NCBI RefSeq assembly: GCF_027912495.1 | Contig: NZ_CP115463.1 | Coordinates: 2,131,501 to 2,195,500, forward strand | Length of the DNA stretch: 64,000 nt | Direction of reading: 5' to 3' | Source: Caulobacter sp. NIBR1757 | GTDB lineage: Bacteria > Pseudomonadota > Alphaproteobacteria > Caulobacterales > Caulobacteraceae | In this document: positions 54,448 through 63,894 of the stretch, piece after piece | Position numbering within the stretch: the stretch's first letter is position 1 | Layout of the letters: the number at the start of each line of letters is the position of its first letter | Translations under genes and position numbers: made by a program | The notes under the pieces: model-generated | Databases searched by the model: none | What the model saw: only the letters and a program-made list of their open reading frames with translations | What the model was told of the DNA's origin: nothing

Positions 54448-55251
54448 ATGTCTTCCCTTCCGAATATGTCCACCCGCCCCCCCGTCGTCATCCTCAACGA
54501 ACCCCAGCTGGCCGAGAACATCGGCGCCGTCGCCCGGGTGATGGCCAATTTCGGCCTGTCCGAACTACGCCTGGTGCGTCCCCGCGATGGCTGGCCGCAG
54601 GACCGCGCCTGGGCCAGCGCCTCGGGCGCCAGCTGGCCGCTCGACAACGCTCAGGTGTTCGACACCCTGGCCGAGGCCATTGGCGACCTTTCCCTGACCT
54701 TCGCCACCACCGCCCGCCCGCGCGAGACCCAGCTGCCCGTCATCACCCCGCGCCAGGCAGCGGCCGACCTGCACGAGCGTGTCGCCGCCGGCCAGGCCGT
54801 GGGCATGTTGTTCGGCGGCGAGCGGGCGGGGCTGGAGACCCACGACATCGCCCTTTGCCAGGCCATCGTCACCATCCCGGTCGACGAGCGCTTCCGCTCG
54901 CTGAACCTGGCCCAGGCCGTGGCCCTCAACGCCTACGAATGGCGCCTGACCATCGACGAGGGCCCCCGCCAGGCCTTCGCCCACAACGCCCTGCCGCCGG
55001 CCGACCAGAAGGCGATGATGGGCCTCTACGAACAGCTCGAGGCCGAACTCGACGAGGCCGGCTTCTTCCACCCGCCCGCCAAACGCCCCTCTATGGTCCG
55101 CAACCTGCGCGTCGCCCTCGGCAAGGCCCAGATGACCGACCAGGAAGTCCGCACCTTCCGCGGCGTTGTGACCGCGCTGTCGAAAGGCAGGGGCCGCGTC
55201 CTCGCCAAACTGGCGGCCCAGAAGGCGGCGGCGGAAAAGGCCGGCGACTGA
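54448..55251 (+). CDS. trmJ: tRNA (cytidine/uridine-2'-O-)-methyltransferase TrmJ
   Basis: SPOUT-class methyltransferase modifying position 32 of tRNA. The 267-residue protein has VILNEPQLAENIGAVARVM (motif 1), GMLFGGERAGLETHDI (motif 2) and the knot motif IPVDERFRSLNLAQAVAL (motif 3), followed by a helical C-terminal extension (about 180-267) that TrmJ uses to bind tRNA. A second in-frame ATG lies six codons in. Divergent from the beta-lactamase gene. Confidence 0.92.
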   Translation: MSSLPNMSTRPPVVILNEPQLAENIGAVARVMANFGLSELRLVRPRDGWPQDRAWASASGASWPLDNAQVFDTLAEAIGDLSLTFATTARPRETQLPVITPRQAAADLHERVAAGQAVGMLFGGERAGLETHDIALCQAIVTIPVDERFRSLNLAQAVALNAYEWRLTIDEGPRQAFAHNALPPADQKAMMGLYEQLEAELDEAGFFHPPAKRPSMVRNLRVALGKAQMTDQEVRTFRGVVTALSKGRGRVLAKLAAQKAAAEKAGD

Positions 55252-55553
55252 GCGCAGACGGCGCGCGAGTTTTGCTCTCCGCCCTTGGGGCGGAGGACAG
55301 GTTTGGAGCGTCAGCGACAAACCAGGAGGCGGGACGTCCACCGGCGGTCGTGCGCTGTGTCCGCGGACGCCGGCTCATAAGGCTATAAGCCAACCTTCAA
55401 ACGCCGGAGTGCCCGCCTCCTGCTTTCTCGCTTGGAGGCTCGAAAGCGGTCCTCCGCCCACGCCAACGCGGAGAGCCAGATTCCCCGCCGAACACGAAGT
55501 CTTGGCAAAATGAAACCGCCCGGTTACATTCCGCTCAACCACGGGAGCCCGCC
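55252..55553. other. 302-nt intergenic region filled by a palindromic unit
   Basis: Contains the palindromic unit at 55274-55476 and the leader of the DUF1254 gene. No convincing coding sequence was seen. Confidence 0.6.
55274..55476. repeat. palindromic repeat unit (REP-like)
   Basis: GCTCTCCGC (55274-55282) pairs with GCGGAGAGC (55468-55476); GGCGGAGGAC (55290-55299) pairs with GTCCTCCGCC (55449-55458); AGGAGGCGGG (55324-55333) pairs with CCCGCCTCCT (55412-55421). Nested inverted arms around a 78-nt centre define a non-coding element different in sequence from the others in the window. Confidence 0.8.
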
Positions 55554-56840
55554 ATGAATCGCCGCGAACTCATGCTGACCTTCGGCGCCCTCGGCCTGTC
55601 CGGCCTCGCCCCCACCGCCTTCGCCCAAACTGACCTCAAGTCCGCCGCCCGCGACGCCTGGATCTTCGGCCTGCCGCTGATCGAGATGGCCACCACCCGG
55701 GCCCGCCAGATGAAGCAGGGCCTGCCGCCCAACTTTTTCGCCGGCGGCCGCGCCCTGTCCGACCACACCGCCCGCGTCGTCACCACCCCGAACAACGACA
55801 CCCTCTACCTGTCGGCCTGGCTCGACCTGACCAACGGCCCCGTGACCCTGACCGTCCCCGAGACCGGCGACCGCTACTGGTCGGTGGCCATCATGGACAT
55901 GTTCACCAACAACAATGCCGTCCTCGGCAGCCGCACGATCGGCGGGGCCGGCGGGACCTTCACCCTCTGCGGCCCGGGCCAGCCCTCGACCGGTCCCAAC
56001 CCGGTGCGCGTCGCCACGCCTCACGCCTGGGCCCTGGCCCGGGTGCTCGTCGATGGTCCTGAAGAGGTCCCCCAGGTCCAGCAGCTGCTGCGCGGCTTCA
56101 AGGTCTCGGGCAAGGCCGGCAAGCCGCCGGGCGCCTACGCCGAGCGCGGCGCCGACCCCGTCGCCTATTTCGCCAGCGTCCGCGACCTGATGGCCAGCGA
56201 CCCGGCCACCGCCCTCGACCTGCGCCTGCTGCGCCGCACCGCCGGCCTGCTCGGCGAAGGGCAGATCGCGCCGGCCGACATGGCGGCCGTCGCCGCCGGC
56301 GTCGCCGAGGCGAAGAGCCTGATCAAGGTCGGCTTCGGCGGCCAGGAGTCGATCAAGGGCTGGCGCTATCCGCGCGCCAACCTCGGCGACTATGGCCAGG
56401 ACTACGTCTATCGCGCCGCCGTCGCCCTGGCTGGCCTCGGCGCCCTGCCCACCGCCGAGGCCATGTATATGCGGCCCGACGGGGAGAAGGACGGCGTCTT
56501 CCACGGCGATGGCCTCTACCGCTTCAGCCTGCCCGCCGATGTCCCGCTGGACGGCTTCTGGTCGCTGTCGATGTATGAGGCCACGCCCGACGGCCAGTTC
56601 TTCTTCACCGACAATCCGTTGAAGCGCTACGCCATCGGCGACCGCAGCAAGGGCCTCAAGCGCCGCAAGGACGGCGGCGTCGATGTCTGGATCGGCCGCA
56701 CCGATCCGGGCGGCGAGCGCACCGCCAACTGGTTGCCCGCCCCCAAGGCCGGCCCCTGGATGGTCACCTGGCGCGCCTATCTGCCCAGGCCCGCCCTGAT
56801 CAACGGCGAATGGCGCCTGTCGCCGATCACCCGCGCCTGA
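55554..56840 (+). CDS. exported DUF1254/DUF1214 protein
   Basis: A 428-residue protein with a Tat-like signal (NRRELMLTFGALGLSGLAPTAFAQ). The DUF1254 half (about 30-160) has DAWIFGLPLIEMATTRARQM, TPNNDTLYLSAWLDL and DRYWSVAIMDMFTNN; the DUF1214 half (about 310-420) has GFWSLSMYEATPDGQFF, NPLKRYAIGDRS and NWLPAPKAGPW. This two-domain family is widespread in alphaproteobacteria; the biochemical role is unknown. Confidence 0.9.
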   Translation: MNRRELMLTFGALGLSGLAPTAFAQTDLKSAARDAWIFGLPLIEMATTRARQMKQGLPPNFFAGGRALSDHTARVVTTPNNDTLYLSAWLDLTNGPVTLTVPETGDRYWSVAIMDMFTNNNAVLGSRTIGGAGGTFTLCGPGQPSTGPNPVRVATPHAWALARVLVDGPEEVPQVQQLLRGFKVSGKAGKPPGAYAERGADPVAYFASVRDLMASDPATALDLRLLRRTAGLLGEGQIAPADMAAVAAGVAEAKSLIKVGFGGQESIKGWRYPRANLGDYGQDYVYRAAVALAGLGALPTAEAMYMRPDGEKDGVFHGDGLYRFSLPADVPLDGFWSLSMYEATPDGQFFFTDNPLKRYAIGDRSKGLKRRKDGGVDVWIGRTDPGGERTANWLPAPKAGPWMVTWRAYLPRPALINGEWRLSPITRA

Positions 56841-56908
56841 CCCCACCCCAACGGGGGAAGACGGCGCCCGCCGCCCGGCGCAAAGGTCACCGGACAACGG
56901 AGACCCCC

Positions 56909-57379
56909 ATGCGCGGACGACTGATCCTGGCCCTGTGCCTGACCCTTGCCCTCGGCGCCCCCGCGCTCGCCCAGACGCCGGGCCCCGCCGAGGTCATCGC
57001 CGACCTCTACAAGCCCGTCCCCGATCCCGACCCCGACGCCGAGCCGATCGAGGAAGCCCCCGACGAGCCGTCGCTCTACGCCGCCGGCCTGCGGGCCCTG
57101 CTGGCCATCGACGCCCAGCGCGACATGAACTACCTCGATTTCGACTGGGTCTCGGGCGGCCAGGACCTGGCCGACTACCGGAACCTGAAGATCGTGGTCC
57201 TCAAACAGACCGCCGAAACCGCCCAGGTCCGGGTGACCTTCAGAAACTACAGCGAGGCCCGCGAGCGCCTGATCGACATGGTCGTCGAGGATGGCCGCTG
57301 GGTCATCGAGGACGTCTACATGAAGACCCCCGAGAAAGAGTGGCTCAGCCGCCGCTTGGTCGCCAATCCGCAGGACTAG
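56909..57379 (+). CDS. exported small protein, possible DUF3828-like
   Basis: A 156-residue protein with signal peptide (RGRLILALCLTLALGAPALAQ), an acidic Pro/Asp-rich segment (PVPDPDPDAEPIEEAPD), and a compact alpha+beta domain of NTF2-like type: LRALLAIDAQRDMNYLDFD, TAQVRVTFRNYSEARERLID and GRWVIEDVYM. The pattern suggests the DUF3828/NTF2-like exported group, but I am not sure. Start ATG 56909 is 68 nt after the preceding gene. Confidence 0.7.
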   Translation: MRGRLILALCLTLALGAPALAQTPGPAEVIADLYKPVPDPDPDAEPIEEAPDEPSLYAAGLRALLAIDAQRDMNYLDFDWVSGGQDLADYRNLKIVVLKQTAETAQVRVTFRNYSEARERLIDMVVEDGRWVIEDVYMKTPEKEWLSRRLVANPQD

Positions 57380-57394
57380 AGGGCCTCGAAACTT

Positions 57395-57419
57395 GATGAA
57401 TATGTCTAGACATATCCAT
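57395..57419. promoter_or_regulatory. near-perfect palindrome (TATGTCTAGACATA core), copy 2
   Basis: Shares 22 consecutive bases (starting TGATGAATATG at 57394, through GACATAT) with the palindrome at 34874-34899. Symmetry is broken by one base (CATATCCAT instead of CATATTCAT). It lies 16 nt after the stop of the small exported protein and about 300 nt upstream of the next gene. Confidence 0.55.
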
Positions 57420-57620
57420 TTTCGGCCGTTTTCACCCCTGATCGACGATGCGACACATTTCGGCGGATATGTAGGCTGCCCGCCCCAGGACTCACCCCAC
57501 ATTCCCTGACGAGCGACCCACGCCGCCGCTACAGGCCGGGCTACATTGCCAGCGCTCGACCCAACACCCCGCCCCACGGTTCCTCAAGGATTTCAAAGGG
57601 CGGCGGCGCCATCCCCGGCC

Positions 57621-57644
57621 TTGCCCCGATGAGCGGGGTATAAT
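57621..57644 (+). promoter_or_regulatory. possible promoter for nitronate monooxygenase gene
   Basis: TTGCCC (57621-57626) and TATAAT (57639-57644), 12 nt apart. The spacing is short for E. coli but matches the short spacers reported for Caulobacter housekeeping promoters. GCCCCG-ATGAG-CGGGG dyad overlaps it. Inference only. Confidence 0.35.
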
Positions 57645-57717
57645 GGTAGGTCCGCTTCGATTAGGGCCGACAGCCAGCCGTCTTTCGTTCCGCCAGCCCA
57701 TGCCCCATCTTCCTGCC

Positions 57718-58809
57718 ATGACCGCCGCCGCCCTGCTCGCCAACCTCGCCATCCCCATCATCCAGGCCCCGATGCTCGGCGCGTCCGGCCCTGCCATGGC
57801 CCTGGCCGTCACCCAGGCCGGCGGCATGGGCTCGCTGGCAGCCGGCGCCCTGGCGCCCGAGGAAATCGCCCAGCAGATCGCGGCGCTGAAGGCCGCCACC
57901 GACCGGCCCTTCGGCGTCAACCTGCTGATCACCCGCCCGGCGACGCCCGACCCCGCCATGGTCAGCGAGGCGCTCGAACGCCTCGCCCCCTGGTACGATC
58001 GCCTGGGCATCGGCCTGCCGGAATCGCCCAACGACTACGCCCCGGATTTCGACGCCCAGTTCGCCGCCCTGCTGGCCGCCGCCCCGCCCCTGGCCAGCTT
58101 CACCTTCGATGTCCTGACCCGCGATCAGGTGGTGGCCCTGCAGGCGGCCGGAACCCTGGTCGTCGGCACGGCCACCACTGTCGCCGAGGCCCACGCCTGG
58201 GCGGCAATCGGCGTGGACGCGATCTGCGCGCAGGGGTCCGAGGCCGGCGGTCATCGCGGCGAGTTTCTCAGGCCCGGCCCCGAGAGCCTGATCGGGACCA
58301 TGGCCCTGGTCGCCACCATCCGGCCGGTGGTCGCGGCGCCGGTCATCGCCGCCGGCGGCATCATGGACGGGCGAGGCGTGGCGGCGGCCTTGAGTCTCGG
58401 CGCGGCGGCGGCGCAGATGGGCACCGCCTTCCTACTGGCTGAAGAGGCGACGATCAGCGAACCCTGGCGCCGCCGGATCGAGACCGTTCCCGATGACGCC
58501 ACCGCCGTCACCCGCGCCTTCACCGGCCGCAACGCGCGGGGCATCGAGAACGAGTTCATGCAGACCTTTCGGGCCGTCGAAGGTGAGGTCCCGGCCTATC
58601 CCGTGCAGAACCGCCTGACCCGGGAGCTGCGCGTCGTTGCCGGCCGGCTGGGCGACAGCGAGACGCTGTCGCTGTGGGCCGGGCAGGGGGTGTCGCTGAC
58701 CCGCAAGGGCAGGGCGGCCGATCTGGTCCGGGCCTGGTGGCACGAAGCCTGCGAGGTTTCTGCCTTGCTCCACTATCGAACCCATGGACCGGACCCCGAC
58801 AACAGCTAG
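57718..58809 (+). CDS. nitronate monooxygenase family flavoprotein
   Basis: FMN-dependent TIM-barrel enzyme (2-nitropropane dioxygenase-like), oxidising propionate-3-nitronate or related nitronates. Start MTAAALLANLAIPIIQAPM at 57718 is preferred to ATG 57700. The 363 residues have IIQAPMLGASGPAMA, the FMN/active-site AQGSEAGGHRGEF (catalytic His near residue 180), IAAGGIMDGRGVAAALSLGA and GTAFLLAEEA. Ends 30 nt before the formaldehyde dehydrogenase gene. Confidence 0.9.
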   Translation: MTAAALLANLAIPIIQAPMLGASGPAMALAVTQAGGMGSLAAGALAPEEIAQQIAALKAATDRPFGVNLLITRPATPDPAMVSEALERLAPWYDRLGIGLPESPNDYAPDFDAQFAALLAAAPPLASFTFDVLTRDQVVALQAAGTLVVGTATTVAEAHAWAAIGVDAICAQGSEAGGHRGEFLRPGPESLIGTMALVATIRPVVAAPVIAAGGIMDGRGVAAALSLGAAAAQMGTAFLLAEEATISEPWRRRIETVPDDATAVTRAFTGRNARGIENEFMQTFRAVEGEVPAYPVQNRLTRELRVVAGRLGDSETLSLWAGQGVSLTRKGRAADLVRAWWHEACEVSALLHYRTHGPDPDNS

Positions 58810-58839
58810 GTTGTCCGCCGATCAGAGGAGATTCTACCC

Positions 58840-59949
<1,110 letters not shown>

Positions 59950-59961
59950 GACCCCACCAAA

Positions 59962-60093
59962 CCGTCATCCCGGAAGCCCCGCAGGGGCTATCCGGGACCC
60001 AGGGGGCGACGTGCGCGGGCGGTTGATATAGCGGAGTTCACGCACCCCCTGGGTCCCGGCTCTCCGCGCTTCGCGCTCCGGCCGGGATGACGG
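59962..60093. repeat. palindromic repeat unit (REP-like)
   Basis: Outer CCGTCATCCCGG (59962-59973) / CCGGGATGACGG (60082-60093) and inner CCGGGACCCAGGGGG (59992-60006) / CCCCCTGGGTCCCGG (60045-60059), both perfect. This is a widely seen alphaproteobacterial unit type (GTCATCCCGG ends). Lies 13 nt after frmA. Confidence 0.85.
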
Positions 60094-60123
60094 AGATAGA
60101 GTTGTTTCCTTGGGGCAGAGGCA

Positions 60124-60155
60124 AAGAGAAAGGGGCCGGCGACCTCGCCGACCCC
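60124..60155 (-). terminator. terminator of the flotillin operon
   Basis: Stem GGGG(C)CGGCG (60132-60141) / CGCCG(A)CCCC (60146-60155). Read on the minus strand it is followed by TTTCTCTTTG. Placed 29 nt after the flotillin stop. Confidence 0.7.
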
Positions 60156-60183
60156 TCCATTCGCCCCAAAAAGGCTGTGCTGC

Positions 60184-62043
60184 TTACGCCTCGGTGTCGT
60201 CCTCGACTTCGGCTTCCTCGACGTCCTCTTCCTCGACGACGACCGGCTCGGCCTTCTTGCGGCGGCGTTTGGCCGGGGCGGCCTCGGCTTCCGGCTCCAG
60301 CAGAACCGGGGCGGGCGTACGCAGGGCGCTGGTCAGGCCGTCGAGCGTCCCGCCGCTGAGGCCCACCTCGGCCATCAGCTGATCCATCAGCGGGGCCTGG
60401 GCGCGGTAGCGCAAGGCGCCGGAGACCACCTGGTCGGCGAGGTTGCCGCCGCCTGACGAGCCGCCCTCGGCGCTCGAGGCGCCGCCGGCCCCGTTCATGC
60501 CGTCCATCTGGACGATACGGATGCTGTCGATGTTCTCCAGCGGCTTCACCGACTCGGCAATGATCCGGTCGAGGTTCTCGATCAGCTTGATGCGGATCTG
60601 CATGGCCACCTGTTCGGCGCTCAGCAGGTTGGCGGCCTCGTTGATCGCCTTGGCGCCGGCGGCGTCGACCGCGTAGCGGACCCGCGAGGCCTCGGCGGCG
60701 GCGCGGACAGCCTCGGCGGCGGCCTCGGCCTCGATCTTGGTCTTGTCGGCGGCGCCGCGGGCGGTCTCGCGCGAGGCCTCGGCCTTGTCGATGGCGGCCA
60801 TCTTCTCGGCTTCGGCGGCCACCTTGATGCCGATGGCGGCGCGTTCAGCCTCCTTCGAGGCCTCGATCAGCTCGATGATCTTCTGGCGGTCGGCGGCCTC
60901 GCGATCCCGCACAGTCTTGACCTGTTCCTCGGCCTGGACGGCCAGGGCCAGGGCCTTGTCGGCCAGGGCCTGGGCGTTGGACTGCTCCTTCGACTTCTCG
61001 GCCACGGCGATGGCGCGGTCCTGTTCGGACAGCTCGATGGCCTTGGCCTTCTCGATGTTCTGGGTCTCGACGGCGCGTTCCTTGGAGATCTCGCGTTCCT
61101 TGAGTTCCTGCTCCATGGCGATGCGCTGCTGGCCGACGTTGCGCTCGGCCTCGATCTTGGCCTGCTCGATCTCCTGCTCGGCGGTGATCTTGGCGCCCTC
61201 GGCCTCGCGGGCCTTTTCGGCCTGCTGGCGGGCGACGTCGGCGGACTGTTCGGCCCGGCGGATCTCGATCTCCCGCTGCTGCTCGAGCTTGGCGTACTCC
61301 TCGTCGCGGGTGATGGTCAGGGTCTGGCGCTGGGCTTCCAGGTTCTTGTTCTTGATCTGGACCTGGGTGTCCTGCTCGATGTCGTTGCGCATCTTCTTGC
61401 GCCGCTCGATCTCCTCGGTCAGCCGCGTCAGGCCTTCGGCGTCGAAGGCGTTGGACGGGTTGAAGTATTCCATCGCTGTCTGGTCGAGGCCGGTCAGCGA
61501 CACGGTTTCCAGCTCCAGGCCGTTCTTCAGCAGGTCCTCGCTGGAGACCTGCTGCACCTTCTGGACGAAATGGGTGCGCTGCTCATGCAGGTCGGTCATG
61601 GTCATCTCGGCGGCGACCGAGCGCAGGGCGTCGACGAACTTGCCCTCGATCAGGTCCTTCAGCTGCTCGGGATGCATGGTCCGCTGGCCAAGCGTCTGGG
61701 CGGCGAAGGCGATCGCGTCGCTGCTCGGCTGCACCCGCACGTAGAACTCGGCCAGCACGTCGACGCGCATGCGGTCCTTGGTGATCAGGGCCTGTTCATT
61801 CTTGCGCTCCACGGCCAGGCGCAGGGTGTTCATGTTGACCGGGATGGTCTCATGCAGGATCGGGATGATCAGCGCCCCGCCGTTCATCACCACCTTCTCG
61901 CCGCCAAAGCCGGTGCGGACGAAGGAGGTCTCCTTTGAGGCGCGCTTGTACAGCCGCGCCACGATGAGGCCGAGGATCAGCAGGCCGACGAGGCCGAGGC
62001 CCGCCAGGATGAGGATTTCGAAGATAGCGGGCAAGCCGGTCAT
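60184..62043 (-). CDS. yqiK: flotillin-like membrane scaffold protein (YqiK-like)
   Basis: A 619-residue SPFH-domain protein organising membrane microdomains. One N-terminal transmembrane helix (about 7-28), SPFH/band-7 domain (about 45-210, LIIPILHETIPVNMNTLRL), a very long Ala/Glu/Lys coiled coil (about 220-480) rich in AEKxxEA repeats, and an unusual tail with a basic KRRRKK block followed by a strongly acidic end (VVVEEEDVEEAEVEDD). Follows yqiJ by 12 nt, the same pair as in E. coli. Confidence 0.92.
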   Translation of the reverse strand: MTGLPAIFEILILAGLGLVGLLILGLIVARLYKRASKETSFVRTGFGGEKVVMNGGALIIPILHETIPVNMNTLRLAVERKNEQALITKDRMRVDVLAEFYVRVQPSSDAIAFAAQTLGQRTMHPEQLKDLIEGKFVDALRSVAAEMTMTDLHEQRTHFVQKVQQVSSEDLLKNGLELETVSLTGLDQTAMEYFNPSNAFDAEGLTRLTEEIERRKKMRNDIEQDTQVQIKNKNLEAQRQTLTITRDEEYAKLEQQREIEIRRAEQSADVARQQAEKAREAEGAKITAEQEIEQAKIEAERNVGQQRIAMEQELKEREISKERAVETQNIEKAKAIELSEQDRAIAVAEKSKEQSNAQALADKALALAVQAEEQVKTVRDREAADRQKIIELIEASKEAERAAIGIKVAAEAEKMAAIDKAEASRETARGAADKTKIEAEAAAEAVRAAAEASRVRYAVDAAGAKAINEAANLLSAEQVAMQIRIKLIENLDRIIAESVKPLENIDSIRIVQMDGMNGAGGASSAEGGSSGGGNLADQVVSGALRYRAQAPLMDQLMAEVGLSGGTLDGLTSALRTPAPVLLEPEAEAAPAKRRRKKAEPVVVEEEDVEEAEVEDDTEA

Positions 62044-62055
62044 GACTGTTCCTGG

Positions 62056-62679
62056 TTAGACAATGGCGTCGCGCAGCGACGGACTGGTATTGGCGATTGC
62101 GAAGAACTTGGCCCCGGCCATGCGGACGAGGATGACGCTGTCCCCCTGCTGAAAGGTCTCGCCCTCGTCGTCGGGCTCGACCATGACGTAGTGGACCTGG
62201 CCGTGCTCGTCGCGGACCCGCGCCTGGGCGGCGCTGCCGACCCGCGCCTCGCCGGTGACGATGGCGGCGACGCGGCCGACCAGGCTGTCGCGGGAGATGG
62301 CGGTGGTCTCGTCCTTGGGCATGATGCGGGAGACCCAGCGGCCGAAGGTGCGGGTGAGGGGCAGGGCGGCCAGCAGGCCGAGCGGGGTGGAGATCCAGAC
62401 CGGGGCGTAGATGCCGGCGATGGCGTGCAGCAGCCGCTGGCCGATCACCCCGATCATGCCGAAGCTGAACAGGAAGACGACGATCAGCATCAGCAGCGGC
62501 AGGCGGCCGATGTTGAGCCAGGACAGGAGGGAGGGACTTTCGCCATCGATGAGGTCGCCGTCGCCATCACTGGACAGGCCGCCGCCCAGCCCGAGCAGTT
62601 CGACCGCCCCGACCAGGATCATCAGCAACAAGGCGGCGACGAAGGGCACATTGCCCCCGGCCGTCAGAAACCCCCACAT
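62056..62679 (-). CDS. yqiJ: YqiJ-like (NfeD-related) membrane protein with OB-fold
   Basis: A 207-residue inner-membrane protein. Three hydrophobic helices (VPFVAALLLMILVGAVELL; LPLLMLIVVFLFSFGMIGV; IYAPVWISTPLGLLAALPL) precede a C-terminal soluble OB-fold (about 130-200, LVGRVAAIVTGEARVGSAAQ). This layout is that of YqiJ/DUF1449 proteins, partners of flotillins. It sits between pspA-like and flotillin genes. Confidence 0.86.
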   Translation of the reverse strand: MWGFLTAGGNVPFVAALLLMILVGAVELLGLGGGLSSDGDGDLIDGESPSLLSWLNIGRLPLLMLIVVFLFSFGMIGVIGQRLLHAIAGIYAPVWISTPLGLLAALPLTRTFGRWVSRIMPKDETTAISRDSLVGRVAAIVTGEARVGSAAQARVRDEHGQVHYVMVEPDDEGETFQQGDSVILVRMAGAKFFAIANTSPSLRDAIV

Positions 62680-62693
62680 CGACGCGGTCCCCC

Positions 62694-63374
62694 TCAGTCT
62701 TTCGCTACCTTAGCACGCAGAGTCGCCAGCCGCTCCTCGACCCGGTTCTGCCTCGACAGTCTGTCCAGTTCGGCGAGGCGGCTGTCCAGCCCACGATCGA
62801 CCCGGCCGACGCCGGAGCCGCCCTCGCGGGCCATGACCCGGTTGAAGGCGGTGGTGGCGTCATCGATGCGGCGGGCGACGCCGGGGCCGTTGCCGCCGAG
62901 GGGGGCGGCTCCGACCTTCTCGGCCGCATATTTGCGGGCGGCGAGCAGCGACTGGAAGCCGTCTTCCATCTCGCGGCGCTTGGCCTGCAGGGCGGCGACA
63001 TAGCCTTCCAGCTCGCGTTCGCGGCTGGCGGTGTCGGCGACGGTGCTTTCCAGCACCGGGACCTGGGCCTCGATGTCGAGCTGGCTTTCGATGGCGGCCT
63101 TGGCGAGGTCCTCGCGGCCCTGGCCCAGCGCGATCTCGACCTGTTCGGACAGGTCCTCATGGCGGCTGCTCTGTTCGGTCAGGCGCTTGCTGGCCAGATG
63201 ACGCGAGGCGATGGCCTTGCCGAGTTCCGTGCGCACCTCGTCGATGGCGGCGTCGATCTCGCGCAGGGTCTGCTGCATGACCGCGTCGGGCAGGGCGCCT
63301 TCGACCTGGTCGATCAGCGCATGAGCGCTGGCGCTGATGATTCGCCCGACGCGGACACCAAGACTGTCAGCCAT
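62694..63374 (-). CDS. pspA: PspA/IM30 family protein
   Basis: Membrane-remodelling, ESCRT-III-like protein. Start MADSLGVRVGRIISASAHAL at 63374 is chosen. The 226 residues are almost wholly helical with a long charged coiled coil (about 40-160) and the N-terminal amphipathic stretch that binds membranes. The MQQTLREIDAAIDEVRTEL segment is PspA-like. Overlaps the upstream gene by 8 nt. No pspF or pspBC is present, so phage-shock regulation must differ. Confidence 0.85.
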   Translation of the reverse strand: MADSLGVRVGRIISASAHALIDQVEGALPDAVMQQTLREIDAAIDEVRTELGKAIASRHLASKRLTEQSSRHEDLSEQVEIALGQGREDLAKAAIESQLDIEAQVPVLESTVADTASRERELEGYVAALQAKRREMEDGFQSLLAARKYAAEKVGAAPLGGNGPGVARRIDDATTAFNRVMAREGGSGVGRVDRGLDSRLAELDRLSRQNRVEERLATLRAKVAKD

Positions 63375-63882
63375 GGGAGGACTCCTTACGGTTGGCATGA
63401 AGGGCGATGAGGTCAGCCAAAGCCGCAATGCGTCGCGAGACCACGGCCGGGTCGTAGGCGGGGGCGGTCGGGGTGACCGACCAGCGCAGCAGCTGTTCGG
63501 CGATCCGGGCGGCGCGATCCACCAGCCGGGCCTCGTAGCGGGCCAGGTCGTGCGGCTCGCCCGAGCGGACCTCGGCCGGGGCGGCCAGGCCGACGGCCAG
63601 CAGTTCCTCGGCCTCGCTGAGCAGGGTGCGGACGACGCCAGAATGGACGCCGGCCCGATCCTCGGCCTCGCGCACCGCCTGGGCCGGCTCGGCCAGCAGG
63701 TCGCGGCTGACGGCGAGGGCGCCGCCGTAGCCTTCCGGCGCCTCGGCCCGCTGGCGCGCCTGACGGATCAGGGCCCTCACCTTGTCGCTGGCCGTGATGG
63801 CGTCGTCGATGCGCAGGGCGGCCAGAAAGACCGCGTCGTCATCCGCCAACCGCACGCTGAGAGGTTTGTTCAAACCGACCAT
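63367..63882 (-). CDS. possible ribbon-helix-helix DNA-binding protein with helical tail, unknown function
   Basis: A 171-residue protein. Residues 7-43 (LSVRLADDDAVFLAALRIDD, then a helix KVRALIRQAR) fit a ribbon-helix-helix motif: a short beta-strand with alternating residues then two helices. The rest (about 45-165) is helical, Ala/Glu/Arg-rich, with a Leu-rich surface. Start ATG 63882. It overlaps pspA by 8 nt and is first in the operon, just downstream of two direct repeats that could be its operator. No known family recognised. Confidence 0.7.
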   Translation of the reverse strand: MVGLNKPLSVRLADDDAVFLAALRIDDAITASDKVRALIRQARQRAEAPEGYGGALAVSRDLLAEPAQAVREAEDRAGVHSGVVRTLLSEAEELLAVGLAAPAEVRSGEPHDLARYEARLVDRAARIAEQLLRWSVTPTAPAYDPAVVSRRIAALADLIALHANRKESSHG

Positions 63883-63894
63883 GCAGCGACGTTA

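Larger units (their letters stand above)
57380..57717. other. 338-nt intergenic region with palindrome copy 2 and a promoter-like element
   Basis: No convincing gene. Holds the second copy of the TATGTCTAGACATA palindrome near its left end and a promoter-like TTGCCC/TATAAT near its right end before the nitronate monooxygenase gene. Confidence 0.55.
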
